From Porpolomopsis calyptriformis (Eukaryota > Basidiomycota > Agaricomycetes > Agaricales > Hygrophoraceae): DNA of 64,000 nt. The stretch covers positions 1,903,098 to 1,967,097 of the forward strand of contig OX621164.1 of assembly GCA_951640195.1 (NCBI GenBank), read 5' to 3'. The position numbers and the translations under genes are program-made. Below, in pieces: positions 45,301-57,027 of the stretch (position 1 is the first letter of the stretch; every line of letters begins with the position of its first letter). The notes beneath the pieces were generated by a model. That model searched no databases. It was not told the origin of the DNA and saw only the letters and a list, made by a program, of their open reading frames with translations.

Positions 45301-47033
45301 GGACCTGGAAAAAACGACCCGAAGAACCAACTACGAGGCCAGCTTCGATAATGCGTAGTCCTAATCGCGGTCCGCCCCTGACAGTCCGGATCGAGAATGC
45401 TAGTCACTACCAAACGGCTTCGACGACCACCCATGGTTCTTCCAACCCGAATGTTTTGAAACCACCAGCTCCGCGGAAGCGTGGAGCGCGGGGAAGTACT
45501 TTTACGGACATGCGCGACTATACATGGGCACCCCGCCCACCACCTGAGGATGTTTACGAACGACTGGAGGAGTTCTTCCCTAATCATGATCTTGACAAGC
45601 CAGTTATTGAAGCCAGTTCTGGCGGAACGTCGCCCACAGCAGTCGATCATACTATGATCCCGCCGCCTCCTGTGAGTGACAAGTCGCGTGTCAAGAGCAA
45701 GAAATCCATCCGAATCGTTGCTGAAGAACACAAGAGGCGGATTGACCGCACGTCTCGAGCAGAATCGGCATCCATTTCCAATGTCCTGCGTAAGAGAAGT
45801 ACGAAACTCTGGGGCAGCCGCCTCGAGGAGGTCTCCCCCGCGCAGGCAAGAGCTGGTCTCGCTGCGTCTTTGCCAGACTCGCCTTCTGGTGGACCCAAAC
45901 GTGAGAACTTCAATTTGTCTGTGTTCATTTAAGCTAACATTTCACTAGCTATTTTCAAATGGGTTCGAGGCGAGCTCATCGGAAAAGGGACTTATGGTCG
46001 TGTTTATCTCGCGCTTAATGCTACAACGGGCGAGATGATTGCGGTCAAGCAAGTGGAGATGCCGCGGACAGCTAGCGACAAAAATGACTCCCGGCAAGAG
46101 ACCGTTGTGCAAGCACTCAAGATAGAGAGTGAGACCCTGAAAGATTTGGATCACCCTAATATTGTGCAATATCTCGGATTTGAAGAAACTCCGAACTTTT
46201 TGAGCATGTTCGTTGAGCTTGTCACTCTGACCACGTCACTCGGCTGATTTCCTTCTGTCCAAAACAGCTTCTTGGAATACGTTCCAGGTGGATCTATCGG
46301 AAGCTGCCTACAAAAGCACGGAGCATTTGATGAAGACGTAACGAAATCATTCATGTCACAGATTTTAGGCGGCCTAGAATACTTGCATTCTAAAAACATT
46401 CTCCATCGGGTCAGCCTACTTATGAAATGGCATAGGAACATTCTCACTGATATCTTTATGTACAGGATCTGAAGGCGGACAATATTCTTGTTGAAACTTC
46501 CGGCGTGTGTAAAATATCGGACTTTGGAATCTCTAAACGGACAGACGATATCAGCGGAGGTGCTCATACGGCGATGCAAGGAACCGTCTTTTGGATGGCA
46601 CCAGAAGTTCTCAATGCCCAAAAGAAAGGATACAACTTCAAGATAGATATCTGGAGCATCGGCTGCGTCATCCTGGAGATGTGGGCGGGTAGCCGACCTT
46701 GGGTTGGGGAGGATATGTATGCCGTCATGTACAAGGTCAGGCATCTCTTCTTGCCTGTGGAAGTTGAATTTGAGACTGACAAAATTTTGCATTTTCAGCT
46801 TTATCAAGCCCAATTGCCGCCACCGATACCCGAGGGGCTCACGTTGTCCGCCCTTGCTGACGATTTTAGGCTGAAATGTTTTGCGATGTGAGTGACTGTG
46901 AGCCTTCTCGCAACTGCCATCATGCTAAGTGCCCGTTGGTAGAAACCCAGAAGAGCGACCGACAGCGGCTCAACTACGAAGGCACCAGTATCTCGCCCTA
47001 CCACCAGGCTGGGTGTTCAATGGCTTCAAATGA
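42387..47033 (+). CDS. BCK1: BCK1-like MAP kinase kinase kinase of the cell-wall integrity pathway
   Basis: Ser/Thr kinase between protein kinase C and the MKK kinases. N-terminal disordered S/P-rich part (MSEDTKSSAPKARRPLRVVN), then an RA-like domain (ACIRERIFAKLCVWEEEDQS; FSIYQTEIGAFAIGEALTD, 43,060-43,270), then about 800 residues of proline-rich regulatory sequence with poly-P, ending in a basic segment (KSRVKSKKSIRIVAEE). The kinase starts at about 45,955: glycine loop GELIGKGTYGRVYLA, VAIK-type lysine AVKQVEM, HRDLKADN (formed across an intron), DFG, GTVFWMAPE, and a C-lobe ending NPEERPTAAQLRRHQYL. The last intron (donor after 46887) brings the stop to 47031-47033. Six introns or more. 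Confidence 0.92.
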
Positions 47034-47222
47034 TATACTAACTTTAGCGGACGATTCCCTATATCTCTCTCCATCGGTTTTATTGATGCACGTTCTACGC
47101 ACACATCCATGTATGCTCCAAGATACTCACCCTTGTTACTATACACTGTTCTGTTCATTTTTTCTTCTCTCTTTGCCCTGTGCATTTATCCCAACCTGGT
47201 GTATCGCACTTTATGGAGTTTC

Positions 47223-48039
47223 TAATAATGGAGGACATTTCCTGAAAAGAGGGCTGTTGGAGTTTTCCTTACATACGCTTTATGGTACACCCCTTGGCGT
47301 TCAAATACGAAAGAAAGTTTTACGCCCTCGTCCACTGGCACTGAATATTCGACACTCTAACGGGCAGCGCCGCCTAGTAGGGGTCAGAATGAGGGTGAAG
47401 ACCAAGAGGATCGGCAACGAACTTTCTCATCGTAATCCACCCAATCGCCATCTTCCAACTCAACCTCGAATGACGTTCCTTTCATCCCCTCACACTTCCA
47501 AGTACCCTGGAGAGATAGAGTTGTGACTAAGAGGGTATGAGATCAAAGGTTCGTACCATGGGGTCAAATCCTATAAATTCCAGACCTCGACAGTCAAGTG
47601 TGATCAGCGGACCAAAGTCGTCGATCTCCTTGTAAGGTTGAGGGGTGGTGATAAAGGTGGCGGAGCTTTCGCGTTTACAGACACATCGCCAGACGAAGTT
47701 GGCCAAGGATCCTTTTCCGAAAGAAAGTTCTCGTTTTTCCTGAGATTTATTTCAACTTTTGTTGACGGTCGATCACGGATGCGCACCAGACGGTTAAGTG
47801 AGACGAGTTTGGGATGAACCTCATTGCAGCTATTGCATTTGACCTAGCGGTGGCCAAGATATGGTAAGATGAGGATGATGATAAAAGTGTGCGGTTAGTA
47901 CCTTGAAGAAGTAATCGAAATCGTCGAAAGCTGGCACTAGATTTGTAACATTTTCGAGATCGGCCTTGATTGAGAGGAGTAGATGCTATTGAAAGGTGAA
48001 CAGAGGAGTGTGTGTGTTGTAATCGTCACTTACAACCAT
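47223..48039 (-). CDS. CZIB-type zinc-binding protein (UPF0587/DUF866)
   Basis: Small protein of the C1orf123/CZIB family. The start MVHLLLSIKADLENVTNLV is made by a first exon of two codons at 48,039, spliced to the next. First zinc pair VKCNSCNEVHPK; second pair reads WRCVCKRES, that is C-x-C where the family has C-x-x-C. Further conserved blocks: PYKEIDDFGPLITLDCRGLE, GFDPM, then after an intron GTWKCEG and DWVDYDEK. At least four introns. The 3' end is uncertain: DYDEK is followed by a weak last exon (SVEYSVPVDEGVKL) open to 47223, or the protein may end sooner. It is divergent with mS35 at 39 bases. Confidence 0.75.
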
Positions 48040-48078
48040 GATAAGCGTGTTACAAGTTATGTGACACTCTCAGTCACG
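48040..48078. promoter_or_regulatory. 39-base divergent gap between CZIB and mS35 starts
   Basis: Start codons at 48039 (minus) and 48079 (plus); 5' leaders have to overlap. Confidence 0.5.
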
Positions 48079-48927
48079 ATGCTATCAAAAATACCACTCC
48101 ATTCGCTTTCCCGGGGCAGATTTTTTGCAACCTCATTATCCGCATCAATGCCCCGTCGACGGGCGAATAACCCCACGACAACACTGGGCCCAACCATAGA
48201 GGATATTGAAGAGGGATTGAACCTTGATTACGCGGAGGACGACACGTCTTCGCTGGGCCATCTCATGCTCCAAAAGCAACGCGAGCTTGTCCATTATCTT
48301 CGTCTCATCGAACACGAGATGCCCAAACTGGTCGGTGAGAGGTGTCCTTTTCCGATCGTTGCGCTCACTTTGCTAAACCGATTTTCAGCTTACCGGGAAC
48401 CTTTTGTCCCGCCAACGCCTGCGGCTCCCTTGATTGTCCGCTCGCTAGATTATGGGGGGGAAGAGCACCCTGCAGGCGTCAAACGTGTTATTGTGGTGCC
48501 GATCAGCCAGTTGTCACTTCAGAGTGAGGACGCGATCCACAAGATCAAACTTCTTGCCGGCCCTCGTTGGACGCCTAACCCGCCTTCTGATGCCGGGGTA
48601 GGACCTCATGAACCGGGCAGGGAACATGGCTATATCAAAATTTCCTGCGAGGACTTTACTCATCCGGCGATGAACCTCAAATGGGCGAGCGACGCACTCG
48701 ACCGGCTCATCGCAGAAGCCAATGTAACGTGTTTTGTTCTTCGGCGTGATGTGCCTGCAACTGAGTTTTGAGAGCAGAATTCGGAAAATACGTTCAGCTA
48801 CGTGCCGATCGATACAAGGCATGTGGTTGCGAAGGCGCGGAAGGCGAAGAAAGGAGAGCACATCCGGAGCCGGATCGGTCGTCGAGCGTCGCTGAGGGAC
48901 TTTCCAAAGGAGTGGCTACCGCCATAA
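48079..48927 (+). CDS. mitochondrial ribosomal protein mS35 (S24/MRPS35)
   Basis: Small-subunit mitoribosomal protein. The N-terminus (MLSKIPLHSLSRGRFFATSL) is a basic targeting peptide. Conserved region: YREPFVPPTPAAPLIVRSLDY, KRVIVVPISQLSL, HKIKLLAGPRWTP, GYIKISCEDFTHPAMNLKWA, then DRLIAEAN and, after an intron (about 48,724-48,773), the tail FSYVPIDTRHVVAKARKAKK and SLRDFPKEWLPP. A second intron (about 48,333-48,391) must be removed to join KLV to YREPF. Length about 235 residues, normal for fungi. Confidence 0.88.
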
Positions 48928-49225
48928 AGATGTTGTATTTTTCATGGTATGATCGGCGTAGTCCGGTGATCATAACCCAACCGGTTGCTCAAAGCTACCA
49001 GCCTTGTTCTATAATTGTGCAGGTGGCATTACATCGAAATCACTCATGAGGGAATGAACGTGGATCGATCATAACATGGCAGCCACAGGCTAACACGTTT
49101 TTTTCTTGTTTTATCAGTACACAAGGGTTAGCACCTCAGCTTCGACCAGGCCACCGTCAAAGCGTGAGGAATATAAAAAACAATGATGTTTGCTTTTCAG
49201 TTTCCCAATCTACAAGCAAACTGTC
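48928..49225. other. short intergenic stretch before the unknown small gene
   Basis: 298 bases; nothing recognised. Confidence 0.4.
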
Positions 49226-49780
49226 ATGTCATATATCGAGTCCTCTGATGCCCGGGCTGCGCTCATGGCTAAAATATATCAGTCGTGGTACCTGGCTGGT
49301 GAACTGCCCACGCCACCTTCAATAAAACGTCGCTCACACCGCCATTCACGCCGTCATTCACGCTCGTCGTCGCGGGTCTCGAAGCATCTTTCGAGCCCGG
49401 GATCTGGATCCGGAGTGAGCACAAGACACCAACCGTATCCCAGTCTGGGGAGGGGAGCGTTTATGAAGGATTTGAGGATACACCGGACGGCGGACGGGCG
49501 AATCGTTGGGGTGCCGATCGAACAACCGCCTTCGGGGAGGACTATTCACGACGCGGGCATTCCGCAGGCATCTGCTGCTCGGGCGAGACGACAGCGGGGG
49601 GTGGGCAATGCGAGCAGCGACGCGGTGGGAGGTCGGGTTGAGGGGGAGGACTTGCAGGGAGGGTGGGAGTGTGCTCTTACGATGGGACGGTATAGTCCAC
49701 CGTTTGTGACAAGGGCGGATGTGTTGAAAGCGGATGAGATGTTTGAGATGTTCATCAACGTGAGTGAGTGCGCGGAATAG
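49226..49780 (+). CDS. unrecognised small basic protein with R/H/S-rich segment
   Basis: Open frame from MSYIESSDARAALMAKIYQS to a stop at 49780. Not recognised. It has an N-terminal helical stretch, then a segment rich in Arg, His and Ser (RRSHRHSRRHSRSSSR), then a glycine/alanine-rich middle and a C-terminal amphipathic end (VTRADVLKADEMFEMFINV). Splicing from the GTGAGT at 49757 to the AG at 49813 would give a C-terminus MVKASD, ending at 49837, instead. A disordered-protein character is clear; function is not. Confidence 0.5.
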   Translation: MSYIESSDARAALMAKIYQSWYLAGELPTPPSIKRRSHRHSRRHSRSSSRVSKHLSSPGSGSGVSTRHQPYPSLGRGAFMKDLRIHRTADGRIVGVPIEQPPSGRTIHDAGIPQASAARARRQRGVGNASSDAVGGRVEGEDLQGGWECALTMGRYSPPFVTRADVLKADEMFEMFINVSECAE

Positions 49781-50148
49781 AAGAAGGTTCGTTAAATTAA
49801 ACTTGTATCGTAGAAGATGGTAAAAGCCTCGGATTGAACACGTTGTTAGTGCCAGGTCAGGAAAGCGTGTGCAACCTGAACGATGAAGACGACTACGATG
49901 AAACCGTCAGCTTGGGTGAGTCGTTCAGCGTTCAAACAGGAACGAAACCGACCGACAACTTCCTAGTCACTGTTCTTACCCAAACCAAAAATTATTACGG
50001 AAGAAATTAACGCCACAAACAAATACGAAACCAAACAAATAGAAGACCTCAGCTCATTCCTCGTCCCCTCCATAAAAGTAAGGAACAAAAAAAAAAAAAA
50101 AAAAAAAAATTCATTTCATCCTCCTTCTGACCTCCATCTCTTTCCTAG
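49781..50148. other. septin promoter and 5' leader with a probable leader intron
   Basis: The GTAAGG donor at 50078 and the CTAG ending 50148 make a 71-base intron whose acceptor touches the start ATG. It contains an A23 run (50,087-50,109). Confidence 0.5.
50087..50109 (+). repeat. A23 homopolymer in the septin leader
   Basis: Mononucleotide run of 23 A within the probable 5' UTR intron, 40 bases before the start. Confidence 0.8.
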
Positions 50149-51856
50149 ATGACAGACTCTTACCAGTCCTCTCGCATGGGCGACTTTTCCCCAGCAGGTA
50201 ACGGTTTCGTCAGTGGTTCCAATACCTCTCTCGGTCCATCAACCCATTCCGCTGCCCTTACTCCGGTCATCCGCAAAAAACTCATGGGATACGTCGGTTT
50301 TGCCAATCTTCCTAATCAAGTACACAGGAAGAGCGTCAGGAAGGGCTTCCAATTCACCGCCATGGTCGTCGGTTCGTTTTTTTTTTTCGCCTTATCACAA
50401 ATCTCTCATCCTCGCCCCCCACAGGTGAATCCGGCTTGGGCAAGTCCACGCTCATAAACACTTTGTTCAACACCACCCTCTATCCTCCCAAGCAGCCCTT
50501 GCCTCCTGCCGCTGAGAGGCCCAAGACGGTCGCTATAGAAAGCATAGGCGCTGGTCCGTCCCCCTCTCGTCCCTTACCATCCCTCTCAAATCTCTTTCCC
50601 GTTTAGACATCGAGGAGAACGGCGTTCGTTTACGCTTGAACGTCGTTGACACCCCTGGCTTCGGCGACTTTGTCAACAACGACGAGAGGTACTCTCTCTC
50701 TCTCTCACCCCTCACTTCCCTCTCTAATCGTTCACTCAGCTGGAAGCCTATCGTAGAGAACATCGAATCCCGCTTTGATTCCTATCTCGAGCAGGAGAAC
50801 CGCGTCAACCGGGCCAAGGTGGTTGACAACCGCGTTCATGCCTGTCTGTATTTCATCCAACCCACCGGTCACTCGTGAGTCCCCCGCAGTTTGTTGGCCC
50901 TTCCAACGACTAACGATCGCCATCAGCTTGAAGCAAATTGACATCGAGTTCATGCGCCGGCTCCATACTAAAGTCAATTTGATACCCATCATCGCCAAGG
51001 CGGATACCATGACCGAGGAAGAAGTCACAGACTTCAAGTTACGGGTCAGCCTTTTTCCGACTCGTGACCATCTTCATCAGTCTCACCTCACTTTTAGATT
51101 CTTTCCGACATCGCGCACCATAACATCCAGATTTTCCACGCTCCCCCGTACGATAACGAAGATGAAGAGACCTTCGCAGAGGCCGAAGAGATTATCAAGA
51201 AGATACCTTTCGCTGTCGTTGGCTCTGACAAGGTGGTTACCACACCAGATGGTCGTCGTGTACGCGGACGATCCTATCCCTGGGGTGTCGTAGAGGTGGA
51301 CAATGAAGATCATTGCGACTTTGTCAAGCTCCGACAGATGCTCGTCCGCACGTACATGGAGGAATTAAGGGAACGCACTAACGATCTGCTCTATGAAAAC
51401 TGGCGTACCGAAAAGCTTCTCACTATGGGTGTCGCCCAAGACTCCAGCGTCTTCAAGGAGATCAAGTAAGTTGGTTTCAGTCAAACGCTAGATGCCGTTA
51501 TCTTATTTCCCCCCCCCCCCCCCCCAGCCCTGCAGCAAGACTGGCGGAGGAGCGCGTCTTGCACGAGGCCAAGCTTGCGAAGATGGAGGCAGAGATGAAG
51601 ATGGTCTTCCAGCAGAAAGTGCAAGAGAAAGAGACCAAACTCAAGCAGTCCGAAGAGGAGCTCTATGCCCGGCACAAAGAAATGAAAGACGCTTTGGACA
51701 AGCAACGCACCGATCTCGAGGACAAGAAGAGGAAGATCGAAAGCGGCAGGCCGTTGACGCCAGAGAAAAACAGTGTAAGTTTCAAATTAGGGGAGTATGA
51801 TGGAGCTGACGAAGCCCACACAGACTGGCAGGAGGAAAGGCTTCCTCCGTACTTAG
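50149..51856 (+). CDS. CDC3: septin, Cdc3 group
   Basis: GTP-binding filament protein of the bud neck and septum. N-terminus [20 protein letters not shown] is variable; then [20 protein letters not shown] (Cdc3/aspB-type polybasic region). P-loop [15 protein letters not shown] is formed across an intron; switch II DTPGFGD; G4 motif AKAD; septin unique element [17 protein letters not shown]-terminal coiled coil with heptads of E, K, L, Q ([18 protein letters not shown]) is present. About eight introns; the last exon gives [12 protein letters not shown]. One intron has a C17 run just before its AG (51,509-51,525). Confidence 0.93.
51509..51525 (+). repeat. C17 run directly before a splice acceptor in the septin gene
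   Basis: 17 C followed immediately by AG at 51526-27; serves as a polypyrimidine tract made only of C. Confidence 0.8.
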
Positions 51857-52206
51857 CCGTCACCATCGTCGTCCTCGTCTTTATTACTGATGATTTTGCG
51901 TGCGAATTACTTGCCTGCCTTTTAGTTCTCTTGTTTTCTCCCCCTCCTCCCCCCCTTTTTCCCCCGTTTTATGTACACCGATTTCGTGTCTTGGTTGGTC
52001 GCGAACAACCCTCCACTCTTTTGCAACGATATGTGCTTCGCGTACTGTTCTCTCCCTTTAGTATGGATCCGCCGATTTCTTCTCGTTTTACGTGGAGTTT
52101 CCCCGTTCTCCACGACGACAATTATACTATATACCTTCCCAGTTAAAATGACCCGCTTGAGTCAGACGTGCCACTCTTCAACACACACACACCACCGACT
52201 TCAAAC
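51857..52206. other. intergenic between septin and MTR10
   Basis: 350 bases, T/C-rich with long pyrimidine runs (51,940-51,975) and an (AC)6-7 microsatellite near 52,182. No ORF of note; core-promoter type composition. Confidence 0.5.
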
Positions 52207-55200
52207 ATGTCTGACATCCAAGCTCTGCTTTCCGCCCTCGACGTATTCTCTCGCGCCCCAGACAAGACCTCCCTCGAAACAGCAAACACCTGGCTCCAGG
52301 ATTTCCAACACTCTGTAAAAATTTGCATTCATCTCCACCGGTCATTCTCTAACTCTCATCCTAGCCTGAGGCTTGGTCCACCTGCAATGTTCTCCTACTC
52401 TCCCCAGATGCGCCTCCTACCGCGAAACTGTTCGCCGCCCAGACCTTCAGATCAAAGGTCAGCACCGTTCAGTCCCATCGAATGGTCGCTAATATTATAC
52501 CCAAAGATCACATTCGACCTCCATCAAGTCGATCCTTCCAACTTGCTTCCTCTCAGAGATACCCTTGTCGCGGCCTTGGAACAGCATCAGAGCGGTCCAC
52601 GGACCATTATCGTTCAATTATCGCTCGCTCTCTCCGCTCTTGCATTGCAACTGCCCGGGTGGGACAACCCTGTCCAAAGCATGATTGACTTGTTTGGAAG
52701 AAATCCCGCAACCGTTCCGATTTTGTTGCAATTCTTAACCGTTCTACCAGAGGAGCTGAACGGTAACACCAAGATCCCAGTCACTGTCAGTGGCCCATCT
52801 CCTACCTTCAACTTACACAAACGTTCATTATCACCCAGGATGAAGAATACAAGGAAAGATCTGCTCTTATCTTAACGGCCAACTCGGAGAAGCTGTTGGA
52901 TCTTTTATCTATGTACATGCATGCCACTGGTGCGTACGCGCCGCCGTCGATGTCGTATCAATTCATGTGATCCCCCCCCCCTAGGCGTTACACCTGCCGT
53001 CCAAGCTCAAATCTTCGGTTGTCTGCGTAGTTGGCTTGTGGCGGGTGAGGTATCTGCCACTGCTCTAGCCAAGACTCCCCTGTTCGCATTTGCATTCGAC
53101 GCGCTTGCCTCTGATGATCTCTTTGACACTGCCGTTGATGTCATCTGCGAACTGATTCACGAGACTCAAGAGATCGACGAGAATAAGCCTGTCATCGAAC
53201 TAATCGTCCCACGAGTTATCGCATTGAAGCCACTCCTTCAAGATCACCACGATGATGCTGAAAAAATCAGGGGATATGCTCGAGTTCTTGTTGAAGCCGG
53301 GGAAACCTACCGAATTTTGCTCCTGCAGCACACGGAAACATTCTTACCGATTGTGAAAGCAATAGGAGAGTGCGCTGCTTATCCCGACCTGGACATCGTC
53401 CCCATCACCTTCTCCTTCTGGATGCGACTGGCTCAAAGCATTGGCAAAAGGCCTTCGGTATCTCCCCTGCTTAAGGATGCGTACAGAGCGCTTATGGCTG
53501 TCATCATTCGGCACCTGCACTTCCCCTTAGACGTCAACGCTTTGGTCGGTCAGGAAGCTGAGAATTTTCGTTCATTCCGGCATGTCATGGGCGATACGCT
53601 CAAGGATTGCTGCTTCGTTCTTGGAACTAATACGTGCCTTCTCGCTGCCTATCAGCTTATCAGCTCCTCCCTGGCTCATCGTTCGGGCACTATTTCTTGG
53701 CAAGAAATCGAGGCCCCTTTATTTGCGTTGCGATCGATGGGAGCAGAAATTGATCCGATGGACAACATTGCTGTGCCCAAAATAATGGGTCTCCTTCCTT
53801 CCCTCCCCAATCACCCTCGAGTGCGATACGCCGCACTTCTCATCATCTCCAGATATACGGAATGGATCAATAACCACCCCGACTACATTCAGTTCCAATT
53901 ACAGTACATCGCTGCTGGCTTCGAAGACAGAGATTACGAAGTCTGCGCAGCAGCCGGGCAGGCTTTGAAATATCTATGTCAGGATTGCAAGCAGGTGCGG
54001 TGTATTTTCAGATTTTTGATTAGTGATTGCCCTTTTAAACGTCATCTGCAGCATCTTGTGGAATACCTGCCAATGTTGCATACCTTCCTCAACACTACAG
54101 GCTCGCAGCTCGCGCAAGACGACCGACGTCAGATTTACGAAGCCATTGCCTACGTTATCTCTGCCATGCCCATGGAGCGTGCTGCCGAAACCCTGCGAAC
54201 CTTCTCGCTGGATATCCTTTCTTTGGTTCACTCAATCGCAAATAATCCTGTTGTGGCTACCAAGGAGGAGATCATCGAGGTCTGCAGTAAGTTCGATACA
54301 ACATAATTTCTGTGGTCGCTGTCAACCTACGATTTTCTTCAGATAGGCTGGAAAATCTGGAGGCCATGCTTCACGTTATCCAAACGTTTGGTGACGAGCT
54401 TCCAACTGCCTGCCAAAACACTTGTGAGGAAGCGTGGCCCGTTTTTGACGTTTTCCTCACAAAGTATGGGTCGGAGTATGACATTGCTGAGCGAACGACT
54501 CGAGTTCTCCGTCACGCTCTCTATCTGTTTGGATCCTCAGCCCTTCCTACAACTTCATCAGTTGTGACCAGGATGTCTATCGCTTTTGAAACCACGGGGT
54601 TCCCCAGTTACTTGTGGATTGCTGGAAAGGTTATCGGTAGGTTCGGGAATGAGGAGAACCCCGACCTCAGGGCGTCTTTCCGGGTACTTTACGAAAAGTC
54701 CACCACTAATATGGCAGCATTGCTTGAGGTAAAATCGTCCAGGGATATACCTGACGGTATGTCTTTGCTCTCGATCATGATGAGATCTCGACTAATTACC
54801 TCATCCAGTGCTAGATGACTATCTGCGGATGCTGTTACCATTGGCTCGCTTCGCGCCAGACATATTTTACCAATCCAATGCCTTCCCGGTGGCCTTCCGC
54901 GCTTCGATGGCCGCCCTGACTTTGGTCCAGACGGATATCGTTTTCGAGTCTCTGGAACTGGCTTGCGTCATCTTAACCCATGAGTCTCTATTGCCAACGC
55001 TTTCCCACCCTCCACCACCCAAGTTCCCCATTTACGCTGCCATCATAGAGAGCGTCATTGAGAAGGAAGGTTTCGAATTTGTGGGGTATCTTCTGACAGG
55101 ATTAGTGGGAGATTTCCCGGAAGATGCGGTCACAACCGTGGTGTCTATCTTCCGAGCTCTCTCTGCCAGGTGGTCATCTCAACTCGTTTCCTGGTTGCCG

Positions 55201-55438
55201 GTCGTTTTGCAACAACTTCCAACCACCAGCGCATCTAATCAGGCCAAAACTGGTTTCTTGTCTGCAGTGACGAGGTTCGTACTTTTGATTCGCTTTCTTG
55301 TGAACCACGTTAAGTTGACCACCCAGCGCGATTGACACGAGACAATACGACAAGGTAAAATACGCTATCCTCGACCTGCATCGGGCTTCTAGAAAAGCTC
55401 GGGAGAGGCGACGGATCACACCTTTGGTGGACCAATGA
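52207..55438 (+). CDS. MTR10: karyopherin MTR10/transportin-3 (TNPO3)
   Basis: Importin-beta family receptor carrying SR/RNA-binding proteins (yeast Npl3) into the nucleus; also linked to tRNA traffic. HEAT-repeat solenoid throughout: N-terminal MSDIQALLSALDVFSRAPDK then the importin-N like TAKLFAAQTFRSKI (partly hidden in an intron zone), SLALSALALQLPGW, PVQSMIDLFGRNP, IPVTDEEYKER. Middle: VIRHLHFPLDVNALVGQEAE, RDYEVCAAAGQALKYLCQDC. C-terminal: ASFRVLYEKSTTN, LDDYLRMLLPLARFAPDIFY, EDAVTTVVSIFRALSARW, and the end RERRRITPLVDQ. About nine introns; the third has a C10 run before its AG. Confidence 0.9.
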
Positions 55439-55571
55439 ATGGGCTGAGGTGGAGAAGTAATCTTTCGTGTAATTCCGTGTGATAAGTAGCTTATAGAAAT
55501 ATCAAGTTTTTTTTTTCTTGATCAAATTGGGGCCTAATACAGTAAGACAGCTGGCACTACCTCCTTCATAG

Positions 55572-56993
55572 ATGTTTCGTCGCGTTGGGCAGTCATTGGT
55601 GTGCAGCAGTATGGATCTCGTTCACTTTGGATGCCTTCTCGCTGACTTGCTCTCTTTCGTAGTAGGACGCCGACCGTTCTCGCAGTCAGCTGCTCGATGG
55701 AGCTACGCTGACACTATTCAAAATCTTTTAATTCACAAGGATACCAAAGTTTTATGCCAGGGGTTTACTGGGAAGACGGTACGATGTTGTCTCTTAATGG
55801 CGGAGGAGGTCATCTTATGGTTTCTAGGGCACTTTTCATTCAAAGGAGGCACTTGCGTTCGGGACCAGGATGGTGGGCGGCGTGTCACCCAACAAGGCTG
55901 GCCAGATCCACCTCGGCCTTCCTGTATTTGGCACGGTTAGAGACGTAAGGTTCCAATCTGATTCGTGAACGATAACAGGTTCACGCTCCTTCGCGTTAGG
56001 CTGTGAGGGAAACGGAACCGGATGCGACCGTTCTGTATGTCCCACCGCCCACCGCCGCCGACGCCATCATCGAAGCTATAGAAAATGAGATTGGGTTGAT
56101 TGTTTGCATCACGGAAGGCATCCCTCAGGCGGATGAGATCCGAGTTTGTGCACCTTCTTCGCTCGAGTTTTAATACACAACTCTACTTTCTTAGGTCATG
56201 AATGCCCTCAAAAGCCAGTCTAGATCGCGTCTCGTCGGTCCCAACTGTCCTGGGATTATCAATCCATTGGGCTGCAAGATCGGCATCCAGCCTGGCCATG
56301 TTCACAAACCTGGAAAGATTGGTGCGTCAAATTAAGTTGGCGGGTCGTGTCGACCTTTGACGGTCGTGTTAGGAATCGTCTCCCGGTCCGGTACATTGAC
56401 CTACGAGGCAGTCGCCCAGACTACGGATGCTGGCTTGGGCCAGTCCCTTTGCGTAGGGATCGGGGGCGATCCTTTCCCGGGTACACAACACGTTGATGTT
56501 ATCAAAGTCTTCCTCGAAGATCCCAACACGGAAGGTGAGGGATCTACTTCCTTATTGTCTTTTGCGCTAATTCTCGCGGTCAGGTATCGTTATTATTGGT
56601 GAGATCGGCGGGTCCATGGAAGAAGAAGCTGCTGAATATCTGGAAAAATTCAACAAAACGAGGAGCCATCCAAAGCCGGTGGTCGGGTTCATCGCTGGCC
56701 GCACCGCACCGCCTGGCAGACGCATGGGCCACGCAGGTGCGATTATTTCGGGTGGTAAAGGTACGAGCTAGCGGGTGGGATATCTCCTTCACCTCAACCG
56801 CTGACAATTTGTTCTTTCTCCAGGTGCTGCAGTAGACAAAGTGGCAGCTTTGGAGAGAGCTGGTGCTATAGTGACTGATAGTCCTGCGAAGATTGGGGAA
56901 CAGATGCTGCAGGTTGGTTTTGCTCATCTAAGGACATTGCTATTGGCACCTAATCCCATTGATCAGGCCATGAAAGCAGCAGGTCTCATGTAG
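55572..56993 (+). CDS. LSC1: succinyl-CoA ligase, alpha subunit, mitochondrial
   Basis: TCA-cycle enzyme making succinate with ATP/GTP. The N-terminus has a mitochondrial presequence ([11 protein letters not shown], then [13 protein letters not shown]). CoA-binding fold: [51 protein letters not shown]. Then [45 protein letters not shown]. The phosphohistidine site [11 protein letters not shown] is complete. About seven introns; ends KAAGLM at 56993. Only 34 bases separate the stop from the next start on the same strand. Confidence 0.94.
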
Positions 56994-57027
56994 AGTACAT
57001 TTGAGCTGCTGACGTAATCCAACTGTG

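Noticed and set aside
50690..50710. CT microsatellite in the septin gene as a regulatory repeat
   Set aside because: It lies at a donor inside an intron of C/T-rich type; ordinary pyrimidine-rich intron.
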